64,000 nt of DNA, taken from contig NZ_BSDJ01000002.1 of NCBI RefSeq assembly GCF_027925525.1, positions 310,001 to 374,000 of the forward strand, written 5' to 3'. The stretch comes from Paenibacillus tyrphae (GTDB lineage: Bacteria; Bacillota; Bacilli; Paenibacillales; NBRC-103111). The first letter of the stretch is position 1. Each line of letters opens with the position of its first letter. The notes beneath the pieces were generated by a model. It ran no database searches and had not been told where the DNA came from. It saw only the letters and a program-made list of their open reading frames with translations. A program made the translations under genes and the position numbers. Below, piece by piece: positions 32,567 through 39,447 of this stretch.

Positions 32567-33291
32567 AATCGCGTCTCTCCTTTTCCCCGATTGTGCTCGT
32601 AAATATTATGACCTGCCAGCGCGCTTAATCCATTCCTGTCTTTCACCACGATAATCCCTTTATCCCGCTCAACGAGACCTTCGATGCAGAACTGCCGGAT
32701 GACCCGGTTCAAATGTCTGTAGCTTGTTCCGATAAAATTCGCCGCGTCCGACAGACTGACCGCGCTTTGCTGCCCTTCCAATCGGGAAGCGGATTCGTCG
32801 GAGGTGACGGACAATAGATAGCTGGCCAAACGCACTTCCACCGGATGCATCAGATTGAAGCTGAGCGAATTGGATTTGATGTAAAACTTCTGCGTAATGA
32901 TTTCCAGCAAAAACCGCAGCAGCGGCGCATGATCTTTTCCGTATTTGTGCAGCCAGCGGTAATGGATGCCGATCATATGGACGGACGATACGGCCTCAAC
33001 CGTATTGAGAATGGGCGTCCCGCGCACGTATTCGACGTCCCCGATCACCTCAAGCGGCGTCTTGAAAGAAAGAACGAGCGTTTTGCCTTCCGACGAGGTG
33101 GTATAGATCTTGATCTTCCCGTTCACAAGCACGTACAGATACTCCGGTGCTTGGCCTTGGGTGCAGATGAGATCCCCCTGCTCGAAGCCGTACAGCGACA
33201 AATGCGGCAGCAACGGTTCGTGAAATACGGAGTCGAGCTGAAATGCCCGCAAATAATGATTCAATTGCTCACGATCTTGAATTTCCTTCAT
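32563..33291 (-). CDS. Crp/Fnr-family transcriptional regulator (YeiL-like)
   Basis: A 242-residue regulator with a cyclic-nucleotide-binding-like beta-roll (ICTQGQAPEYLYVLVNGKIKI), a dimerisation helix and a C-terminal helix-turn-helix (SLSDAANFIGTSYRHLNRVIRQF). It has only two cysteines (ICTQG and FCIEG), so it is not a classical iron-sulfur Fnr. Its position between two DUF606 transporter genes suggests it controls them. ATG 33291 has GGAGG seven bases upstream; the frame can be extended to 33321 but without SD. Confidence 0.9.
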   Translation of the reverse strand: MKEIQDREQLNHYLRAFQLDSVFHEPLLPHLSLYGFEQGDLICTQGQAPEYLYVLVNGKIKIYTTSSEGKTLVLSFKTPLEVIGDVEYVRGTPILNTVEAVSSVHMIGIHYRWLHKYGKDHAPLLRFLLEIITQKFYIKSNSLSFNLMHPVEVRLASYLLSVTSDESASRLEGQQSAVSLSDAANFIGTSYRHLNRVIRQFCIEGLVERDKGIIVVKDRNGLSALAGHNIYEHNRGKGETRL

Positions 33292-33321
33292 ACTCCGGCC
33301 TCCAGCTTCAACTTGCAGCAA

Positions 33322-33747
33322 TCAAAATTTCAGGATAACCACACCGGCGATCATCATCGCGATCCCGATGAACTGCGGCAGCCCCATCTTCTGCTTCGCC
33401 ACGCCGAACCAACCTTTGCAGTCAATGACGAAGGTCAGACTTAGCTGCGCAATCAGCAAAACGGCGATCGTCAAGGTAACGCCGATCTGATGTATCGCCG
33501 TGACGTTGCTGAAAATAACGACCGCTCCGAAAGCGCCACCGGTCAAGTATAGCGGCTTCACTTGCTTGAGCCCCTGCAAACTCCCGTCGCGGACAAAGAT
33601 CAGGATCAGCAGCGCCGCAACGAATCCGGTGAACTGGGTGAGCGTCGCCGCTTGCCATGTGCCGATATCTTGACTAATCCGGGAGTTGGCCACTCCTTGC
33701 AGGGTAATAAAACCCCCGCCCAAAAACGCAAATAAACTCCCTCGCAT
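33322..33747 (-). CDS. DMT-superfamily membrane protein (DUF606/YdcZ), copy 1
   Basis: A 141-residue DUF606 protein opening MRGSLFAFLGGGFITLQGVANSRI, with about five hydrophobic segments and an end (IAMMIAGVVILKF) matching the family. It is the first gene of a three-gene operon with a Crp-type regulator and a second DUF606 gene. ATG 33747 has GGGGAGAGGG upstream; further in-frame ATGs up to 33903 lack SDs and lie in the operator region. The paired arrangement suggests a heteromeric carrier. Confidence 0.88.
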   Translation of the reverse strand: MRGSLFAFLGGGFITLQGVANSRISQDIGTWQAATLTQFTGFVAALLILIFVRDGSLQGLKQVKPLYLTGGAFGAVVIFSNVTAIHQIGVTLTIAVLLIAQLSLTFVIDCKGWFGVAKQKMGLPQFIGIAMMIAGVVILKF

Positions 33748-33810
33748 GTTTTCCCTCTCCCCAACTATACATTTTTCCATTATTAAATGACAGATCGAAG
33801 GATTGGGAAA

Positions 33811-33822
33811 GGACATATGTCC
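33811..33822. promoter_or_regulatory. Perfect palindrome, candidate operator of the DUF606-Crp operon
   Basis: GGACATATGTCC is a perfect 12-base palindrome 64 bases upstream of the first DUF606 start. A -10-like TAATAAT follows about 34 bases downstream of its centre on the minus strand, a spacing suited to a Crp-type class II activator. Confidence 0.45.
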
Positions 33823-33848
33823 TGAACTGGCAAGTTGGACAACGCAAA

Positions 33849-33876
33849 AGAAACCTTCGAGGATTTGAAGGTCTCT
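33849..33876 (-). terminator. Rho-independent terminator after the DUF4303 gene
   Basis: On the minus strand AGAGACCTTC and GAAGGTTTCT form a ten-base stem (one mismatch) with loop AAATCCTC, followed by TTTGCG. It lies about 90 bases beyond the DUF4303 stop. Confidence 0.6.
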
Positions 33877-33966
33877 GACGTTGTTGAGATACCCGCTTCG
33901 CATGGAAAATTCTCTGCATAAGCCGGTCTCAACACTTTATTAATAGGAACCGGGAGCGTTCTTTTT

Positions 33967-34557
33967 TCAATCGTGTTTTCCGATTCCCTCTTCATTGCCC
34001 CAATTGATAATTCTAAGCAGAACCTGGTCCCGATCATGAAACCCGTAACCTGCGAAAAATGGAGAGGCCATTTTCAGAACGGAAAAATGGTTCTCCCGGA
34101 TCAGCCGGTCAATCACTTTCCAGAAAACAATGGACAGATTGCCTTCCAAATAATCCTGATCTTCCGAATATCCCTTCGGATATGCGTCGCTGTCTGCAAA
34201 TTCCTGCCAGCCCTGAAAGTCGACCTGCGTGTAGCCCTGATATTTAAAATCGCCGGTATTATTGGTAAATGGCAGCAAATTGGCGCTGGTCATGTACGAA
34301 TTGGCCATTTGCCAATTCATGCCTTTCTCGATGGATTGAGCGGTAAAGTTAAGCGCCCTCTCGGCAGAACGTTTCGCCTCCATAACAGAATTCTCCGTTG
34401 TATCAAAGCATAGGAGCACGTAACCATAGTAAGGCTCGGAATCAAAGGCGAAATAACAGATTTCTTCGTTTGTATGCTCAGCAGAAAACTGCTTTATGGC
34501 GGAAACACTCTCTTGGAATAGCCTTTCCTCTACTTCCTTCCAGTCCGGTTCGTTCAT
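33967..34557 (-). CDS. DUF4303-type hypothetical protein
   Basis: A 196-residue soluble protein matching the DUF4303 pattern (EICYFAFDSEPYYGYVLLCFDTTEN near the N-terminus; VFWKVIDRLI and the final HDRDQVLLRIINW region). Proteins of this family occur near polymorphic-toxin immunity genes but their function is unsettled. There are no membrane or signal segments. ATG 34557 has AAAGGAGTC upstream; the frame extends to 34653 without SD. It is monocistronic and divergent from the MerR gene. Confidence 0.75.
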   Translation of the reverse strand: MNEPDWKEVEERLFQESVSAIKQFSAEHTNEEICYFAFDSEPYYGYVLLCFDTTENSVMEAKRSAERALNFTAQSIEKGMNWQMANSYMTSANLLPFTNNTGDFKYQGYTQVDFQGWQEFADSDAYPKGYSEDQDYLEGNLSIVFWKVIDRLIRENHFSVLKMASPFFAGYGFHDRDQVLLRIINWGNEEGIGKHD

Positions 34558-34725
34558 TCGGTACCCGACTCCTTTATGCTGTATTGGCAGGGGTTGTCGC
34601 GGCCTGCTGCGCTTGTCGCCTTTATTATAGAACGAACATTCCTTATTTTTCAAATTTCAACAACGCGGTTAACTTAACATTACCTTCGTGGGCCCGATCA
34701 TTTATTTGGTATAGAAAAAGCCTAG

Positions 34726-34766
34726 TTTACTTATACGAGACGCTTTTGATATAGTAGAAATCTACT
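34726..34766 (+). promoter_or_regulatory. Promoter and candidate operator of the MerR-type gene
   Basis: TTTACT (34726-34731) and TATAGT (34750-34755) are 18 bases apart. The palindrome AGTAG-AAAT-CTACT (34753-34766) overlaps the -10 box and start region, 30 bases before ATG 34796, and fits an autoregulatory site. Confidence 0.55.
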
Positions 34767-34795
34767 TTTGCTTCGATCGTGAAGGAGGCCCGGAG

Positions 34796-35500
34796 ATGAG
34801 GTATTACAAGCCGATTGAGATTGCCAGGGAACTGCACATTAGCACGAGCGCTTTGCGGCATTACGAGTCTTGGGGCATCGTTCCGGCCCCTGACCGCGCT
34901 CCCAACGGATACCGCCTGTATACTAAGGTGCATTTGGCCTACTTTCGCTGCCTTCGCGCGATGTTCCCTGCCTTTGGCGTTGGGCTCACCTGCCAAGTGC
35001 TTCGCCTCATTCAAAACGGAGATGTGGACACCGCCTTCTGGCTCGTCAACAAAGAGCAAGCGAACCTGCATCACGAAAAGACCATTGCCGACCAGACGCT
35101 GGAGTTGCTGCAAAATCCGGAGCTCCCGCTCGCAGCGAACAAAAAGCTGAAAACCCACATGAGCATCGGCGAAGTCGCTGCTTTCACCGGAGTACAGGAT
35201 TCGGCCATCCGGCATTGGGAGAAGGAAGGACTCATCTCGCCGGAGCGCGATCCCGAGAATGGCTACCGGATTTTCACGCCGATACACGTACGGCAAATTT
35301 TGCTCATACGCACACTGCGCCGGACCGTCTATTTCTTGGAAAATATGAAGGAAATCGTTCATGCCGTGGAGCATCATAGCATCGAGCAAGCGAAGAAGGT
35401 CGCGGAAAATGCGCTGGTAAGCATCCATCACCGCAATCGCCAGCAGTTTTACGGCGTCCATCAATTGGTCGAGCTTTGTCAAGAGCTTGGGCTGCAATAG
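34796..35500 (+). CDS. Tandem MerR-type HTH transcriptional regulator
   Basis: A 234-residue protein with two complete MerR helix-turn-helix/wing units: residues 1-60 (YYKPIEIARELHISTSALRHYE ... NGYRLYTKVHL) and about 122-180 (MSIGEVAAFTGVQDSAIRHWE ... NGYRIFTPIHV). There is no long effector domain. Tandem-MerR proteins are less common than the single-domain type, and some control antibiotic-resistance transporters. SD GAAGGAGG lies close before ATG 34796. It is convergent with the P450 pseudogene, so its target is likely itself or a distant gene. Confidence 0.9.
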   Translation: MRYYKPIEIARELHISTSALRHYESWGIVPAPDRAPNGYRLYTKVHLAYFRCLRAMFPAFGVGLTCQVLRLIQNGDVDTAFWLVNKEQANLHHEKTIADQTLELLQNPELPLAANKKLKTHMSIGEVAAFTGVQDSAIRHWEKEGLISPERDPENGYRIFTPIHVRQILLIRTLRRTVYFLENMKEIVHAVEHHSIEQAKKVAENALVSIHHRNRQQFYGVHQLVELCQELGLQ

Positions 35501-35515
35501 GGCTGCGATAGGAGG

Positions 35516-36381
35516 CTACCAATCGACGAGCTGACGAATGGTTCCTCGAACCGGCTCCCGCCCGAATTTGCCGTCTTGGGGAACGATGCGTATCGGCATT
35601 CCGTTCACGGGACGCATGACCAGATTCGGGCTAATTTTGGCGTGGGGCACAACGGAAAATCGGTAACGCCGTAAGAGGATCGACAGCACCACCTTCATCT
35701 CCTGCATGGCGAAGCCCCAGCCGATACACATGTGCGGTCCTGCGCTAAACGGCAGGAATTCATAAGGAGTCCGTTTGATCGTGCTCCAGCGCCCGGGTAT
35801 AAAGCGATTCGGCTCTTCATAGAGCTCGGGCAGCCGGTGCGTGATGAATTGGCTGAAGTAAACATTCGTTTTCGGCGGTATCGTCATCTCTCCCAGCTCA
35901 CACGAAGCCGTCGTCACCCGGGCTCCGATCGGCGCAGGCGGCAGCAAGCGCAAGCTTTCCTTCACCACGCCTTCGAGCAAAGGCAATTGATTCAGCTTTT
36001 CCAGACTCGGCTCGCTCCCCCCATCGCCCCGTTCAGCTCCTCCAGAAGGTCAGACATGATGTCAGGATGCTGGCTCAGCAGAAAAATCATTTTCCCCAAG
36101 ACGGTGTGCTTCGGGATCTTGATCAGTCCGGAGCTGATCTCGAAGAAATCCGGATTCGTAACGATTTGATGGTTATACTCGGGCCCGAAGGCAAAAATGG
36201 CGGAAGGATTGTCCCCCTTGGTTTAAGGCGACCAGCTTGCCGTAAGTATCGTACAACCAGCGCTGGTAAGCAAACGGGCTGCGGAAAAAGCGCAGCATGT
36301 TCATTTCCAGCCCAAAACCGACCGCGGACCCGGTATGCGCGGTTTTAAGCCGACAGGTCCGGTACCGTTGACGACTTTCAT
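35516..36381 (-). pseudogene. Cytochrome P450 pseudogene (internal deletion and frameshifts)
   Basis: Pieces of one bacterial P450 lie in three frames. The start ATG 36381 gives MKVVNGTGPVGLKPRIPGPRS; then frames change near 36325, near 36215 (run of C) and near 36015 (run of C). Recognisable blocks are GLEMNMLRFFRSPFAYQRW, YNHQIVTNPDFFEISSGLI, LLSQHPDIMSDLLEELNG, the ExxR helix KESLRLLPP and the heme loop FSAGPHMCIGWGFA with its cysteine. The I-helix and ~190 residues between the B-region and LLSQHP are gone, so sequencing error alone cannot restore it. It is divergent from a TetR gene that may once have controlled it. Confidence 0.85.
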
Positions 36382-36460
36382 GCTTTGGCTCAACCTTTTT
36401 TTCCCTTTTACAAATTGATTCGCTACAAATCATTTAGTATAGTAGTTGCGAGGTGAACAC

Positions 36461-37057
36461 ATGAACGGGTACCGGCTTCGTACGGAAAAGAAGAAAGAAC
36501 TCATTCTCAAAACGACATTCGAATTAATTTTCGCTTACGAGCTCGATAAGCTGAGTATTGCCGATATCGCCAGAAAGGCAAACGTCTCCCCGGTTACTAT
36601 CTATAATTATTTTGGAAGCCGGGATGAGCTTATCCGAATGACATTCGTTCATTACATGGATACGACGCTGGAGAAGTACGAAGACATTTTAGGGGCAGAG
36701 ATGCCGTTTCAGCAAAAAATGGATCTGATCTTGTGCGACCGCAGCGAAATCGCCAACCAATTGAATGTGAACCTCATTCGAGCAACGGCCGGCGATCCGG
36801 CGATCCGCGACTACCTGGAACAGTTTTACCAAAACAAAACCTTACCTTTTTTCGAAAAATTGATTGAACAAGGAAAAAAGGAAGGCTATATTGACCCGAG
36901 TATTTCGATGGAAGCCGCAATGGTGTATATCCAACTGTTTAAAGAAGCTTTGGCGCGGCCCGGGTTTTTGCAGCAAGCAAGTGAATCCATGCTTCAAGAC
37001 TTGAATCGGCTTTTTTATTTCGGCTTCATCGGGAGATCCCCGGAACATCGCATTTAG
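36461..37057 (+). CDS. TetR-family transcriptional regulator
   Basis: A 198-residue TetR protein: N-terminal HTH (KLSIADIARKANVSPVTIYNYFGSRDELI) and an all-helical ligand domain. It is divergent from the P450 pseudogene, with only 79 bases between starts, so it probably regulated that gene and its own operon. ATG 36461 follows GAGGTG; an upstream TTG at 36446 is unlikely. The phosphotransferase gene follows 20 bases later on the same strand. Confidence 0.92.
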   Translation: MNGYRLRTEKKKELILKTTFELIFAYELDKLSIADIARKANVSPVTIYNYFGSRDELIRMTFVHYMDTTLEKYEDILGAEMPFQQKMDLILCDRSEIANQLNVNLIRATAGDPAIRDYLEQFYQNKTLPFFEKLIEQGKKEGYIDPSISMEAAMVYIQLFKEALARPGFLQQASESMLQDLNRLFYFGFIGRSPEHRI

Positions 37058-37077
37058 GGTGAGAAAGGAGGCCAGAT

Positions 37078-37938
37078 GTGGAGCGCCTGGACGAGGTGAT
37101 TTGGGTCGAGAAAACGAGCTTCGTTGACGAATTGCTGGACCAAGAACTAACCGTTAGCCCCATACCGGCCGGACTGGAAGCCAACGTGTTGAAATTTTGT
37201 TCCCCTACGGACTGCGCTGTGCTTAAAATATGGAACAAGGCTTCGAATCCGGATGTGCATTTTCAACATGGCCTGCTGGCCGCACTTCGGCACAGAGGTA
37301 TTCCCGTTTCAACGTCTTATGGCTGGGGACACACCCCTTCCCGGCATAAAGTGTTGCTGACGAGCTGCGACGGCAGCCCGCCTTCAACAGTCACGAGCCG
37401 ACACGCAAAAGATTTCGCCGACTTGTTGCTGGGACTGCATCAATTATCGGTTCGGGAGCTGGACCGTGCGCTCCTTAAAACATACGATTTCATTCCTTAT
37501 TTCTATCCGGGAATTGAAGAGCATCAAGACATTTGGGCCGAACTGCTCCCGTTAGTTGCAGGCTCCGAACTGAAACGAAACAAGCTGATTCACGGCGACT
37601 TTAACTTGGGCAACATCCTCGACAACCAAGGAAAGTACACCATCATCGACTGGACTAATGCGCAATTAGGGGACGCCAGGTACGATTTGGCTTGGTCAAG
37701 TTTCTTAATCCATATTTACAATGGAGAAATGCTGGCATCTGCATTCCGGAATGCCTATTTATCGGGCAGTGAATTCGATACGGAAGAAATCCGGAGGTTT
37801 GAAGCGATTGCATGTCTCCGGTGGCTGCTGCTCCATAGAACCGCCGATATCCCCAGAACCGAGACGACGATCCACCGAGTCAATGAGATCATCATCGGAA
37901 ATAAGTATTTGAAGAACGAAATAGGAGGATTTCCATGA
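37078..37938 (+). CDS. Aminoglycoside/choline kinase-like phosphotransferase
   Basis: A 286-residue APH-fold protein with the catalytic loop HGDFNLGNIL and the metal-binding IIDWTNAQLGD near residues 180-205. The N-lobe nucleotide loop is weakly conserved. The family phosphorylates antibiotics, choline, homoserine and other small hydroxylated molecules; nothing here identifies the substrate. Translation starts at GTG 37078 with SD AAAGGAGG; an ATG two bases earlier is out of frame. It is translationally coupled to the next small gene (ATGA). Confidence 0.85.
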   Translation: MERLDEVIWVEKTSFVDELLDQELTVSPIPAGLEANVLKFCSPTDCAVLKIWNKASNPDVHFQHGLLAALRHRGIPVSTSYGWGHTPSRHKVLLTSCDGSPPSTVTSRHAKDFADLLLGLHQLSVRELDRALLKTYDFIPYFYPGIEEHQDIWAELLPLVAGSELKRNKLIHGDFNLGNILDNQGKYTIIDWTNAQLGDARYDLAWSSFLIHIYNGEMLASAFRNAYLSGSEFDTEEIRRFEAIACLRWLLLHRTADIPRTETTIHRVNEIIIGNKYLKNEIGGFP

Positions 37939-38243
37939 GCAAACGTTTTCGGATTACAAGAGAATTTAAAGAAAATGGAACTGCGGAGCAAGGTATTTCT
38001 TTGGAGGAATGCAGACAGTATTTTTCGACCAAACCCGACTTTGCCTATACCTCGGTATTTACGGTGACAGGGGCTACTACCATGTCGATCGAGGGAGATT
38101 TTTTCATGTGGACCTTCGGCGATAGCAAGATCCCTTTCCGGCATTACCAGGGGGATATTTACGTATCCGGCTCCAATGAAGCGGTAATCCCCAAAATGAT
38201 GGAGATTGCAGGCGAATTGGACGCGGATGTGCTGGAAGGGTAA
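37935..38243 (+). CDS. Small hypothetical protein coupled to the phosphotransferase
   Basis: A 102-residue protein I do not recognise. It is soluble, with no signal peptide, and rich in beta-favouring residues in the centre (FAYTSVFTVTGATTMSIEGDFFMWTFG). Its ATG overlaps the phosphotransferase stop and SD AGGAGG is well placed, so it is a real gene in the same operon. A cofactor-like or ligand-binding partner of the kinase is possible but not shown. Confidence 0.75.
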   Translation: MSKRFRITREFKENGTAEQGISLEECRQYFSTKPDFAYTSVFTVTGATTMSIEGDFFMWTFGDSKIPFRHYQGDIYVSGSNEAVIPKMMEIAGELDADVLEG

Positions 38244-38263
38244 TCTGGCGGAAACGATAGCAT

Positions 38264-38293
38264 GAGGCCATGCCCAACCGATGGGATGGCCTC
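38264..38293. terminator. Bidirectional terminator between convergent genes
   Basis: GAGGCCAT and ATGGCCTC form a perfect eight-base stem with tail CAAAAAG on the right. It separates the rightward small gene (stop 38243) from the leftward DinB gene (stop 38302). Confidence 0.75.
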
Positions 38294-38301
38294 CAAAAAG
38301 C

Positions 38302-38772
38302 TTATACCCTGCTCTGCCGGTAAGCCTCCTTCACCCGCTCGATTTGAGCAAGGTGGATACGGACATGCTTGACGCGGTATTCCAGCATTTGGCGAAAGGT
38401 GAACCTCGCCCCGTCTTCATACACCCCCACCCGCTCGCTTTGATCGGCTGTCAGATGGACCAGCACGGGCTGCATATGGGCACGCAGCATTTGAAACAGC
38501 AGCAGATGCTGCTCACGGTCCTGCTTCTCATACCCGAGGTTTTTCACCCATACGTCCTGTTCCCACGACATAATAAGCGGCTCGTCCTCCGCCAACACTT
38601 TTTTCAGCCTTTGTGTCGAGACCAGCTCGGAATCTGCAAGATGAATGAGAATTTCATGAATGCTCCATTTGTCCGGTGCCGGCTTGAAACGAAGCTCCTC
38701 TTCCGTCAATCCTTCGACGGCTTCCCGCAGCAGCTCATATCCGCGGCCGTATTCCTCAATCAACGCTTCCAC
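38302..38772 (-). CDS. DinB-family putative metal-dependent hydrolase/thiol transferase
   Basis: A 156-residue four-helix DinB/YfiT-like protein. The three metal-ligand histidines expected for the family are visible in WSIHEILIHLADSE (helix 2) and in VKHVRIHLAQIERV near the C-terminus. Family members include bacillithiol-dependent transferases; many have no known role. Translation starts at GTG 38772 behind GGGAGG. It is 25 bases downstream of the GNAT gene on the same strand. Confidence 0.85.
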   Translation of the reverse strand: MEALIEEYGRGYELLREAVEGLTEEELRFKPAPDKWSIHEILIHLADSELVSTQRLKKVLAEDEPLIMSWEQDVWVKNLGYEKQDREQHLLLFQMLRAHMQPVLVHLTADQSERVGVYEDGARFTFRQMLEYRVKHVRIHLAQIERVKEAYRQSRV

Positions 38773-38797
38773 TTTTGGAATCCTCCCTATCTCATAA

Positions 38798-39325
38798 CTA
38801 CACTACGCTCGCGTCAAGGTCCAAGCACCAGTCGTTACATCGCATAGTGCTCCCCGGCGGGTATTCGAAGCTGCATTCGGCGACGAACTGGAAGCCCAGC
38901 TTCCGGCAGATCGCGTTGGATGCAGGGTTATCGACGGACGGGAACGCGTGCATGTACCTGTGCTTGCGCTCGGCCTTGGCGCTGGCAATAGCTGCCACGG
39001 CTGCCATGGTCGCGATGCCTTTGCCCTGGTATGCCGGGAGAACGCCCCAGCCGGTCTCGTACACGGTCTCTCCTTGCCAGCTCCGCTCCCAGTACCCAAT
39101 ATTGCCGACCGCTTCGAGACTTGGCGGCAGGACGATGCCGAACATGCGGCCAGTCCCCTTCCGTCCGATCTCAACGTACCGCTTGTGGCGCGCGAGAAGC
39201 TGCTCTTCCGTCTCCGGGCCTCCAAGATGCTCCAACATCTCCGGTGTATTCAAGCGATACAGCAGCTCAAGATCAGCTTCCGTCCAAGGCTCGATCCGTA
39301 CTTGTAAGGCATTCGTTTCGGGCAT
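38798..39325 (-). CDS. GNAT-family N-acetyltransferase
   Basis: A 175-residue RimJ/RimL-like acetyltransferase with the acetyl-CoA loop VLPAYQGKGIATMAA (Q/RxxGxG/A type) and the C-terminal segment NPASNAICRKLGFQFV. The substrate is unknown. ATG 39325 with SD AGGAG is preferred; the frame extends to 39421 through the terminator of the synthetase gene, which cannot be coding. Confidence 0.88.
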   Translation of the reverse strand: MPETNALQVRIEPWTEADLELLYRLNTPEMLEHLGGPETEEQLLARHKRYVEIGRKGTGRMFGIVLPPSLEAVGNIGYWERSWQGETVYETGWGVLPAYQGKGIATMAAVAAIASAKAERKHRYMHAFPSVDNPASNAICRKLGFQFVAECSFEYPPGSTMRCNDWCLDLDASVV

Positions 39326-39395
39326 CTTTCTCACTCCTAATCGCAGGGTTCCCCCATATTGTACCAGATGATGATACCAAAAGAGATCGCACCAT

Positions 39396-39442
39396 AAAAA
39401 ATCGCCCTCTTGTTTTGCCAAAAAGGCTGGAACAAGAGGGCT
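39396..39442 (-). terminator. Rho-independent terminator of the lipopeptide synthetase operon
   Basis: Reading leftwards, GCCCTCTTGTT and AACAAGAGGGC form an 11-base perfect stem followed by GATTTTTTA, six bases after the synthetase stop codon at 39448. Confidence 0.9.
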
Positions 39443-39447
39443 TTCCG

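Noticed and set aside
32563-33291. The local Crp-family protein as the regulator of the etfB-operon box
   Set aside because: It lacks the cysteine set of an iron-sulfur Fnr, sits in an unrelated transporter operon and has its own, different palindrome nearby. A genomic Fnr or Crp homologue elsewhere is equally or more likely.
35516-35986. A functional small heme protein encoded by the open frame at the end of the P450 locus
   Set aside because: The frame starts inside a P450 K-helix region without SD, and the adjacent sequence matches the rest of the same P450 in other frames, so it is a pseudogene fragment.
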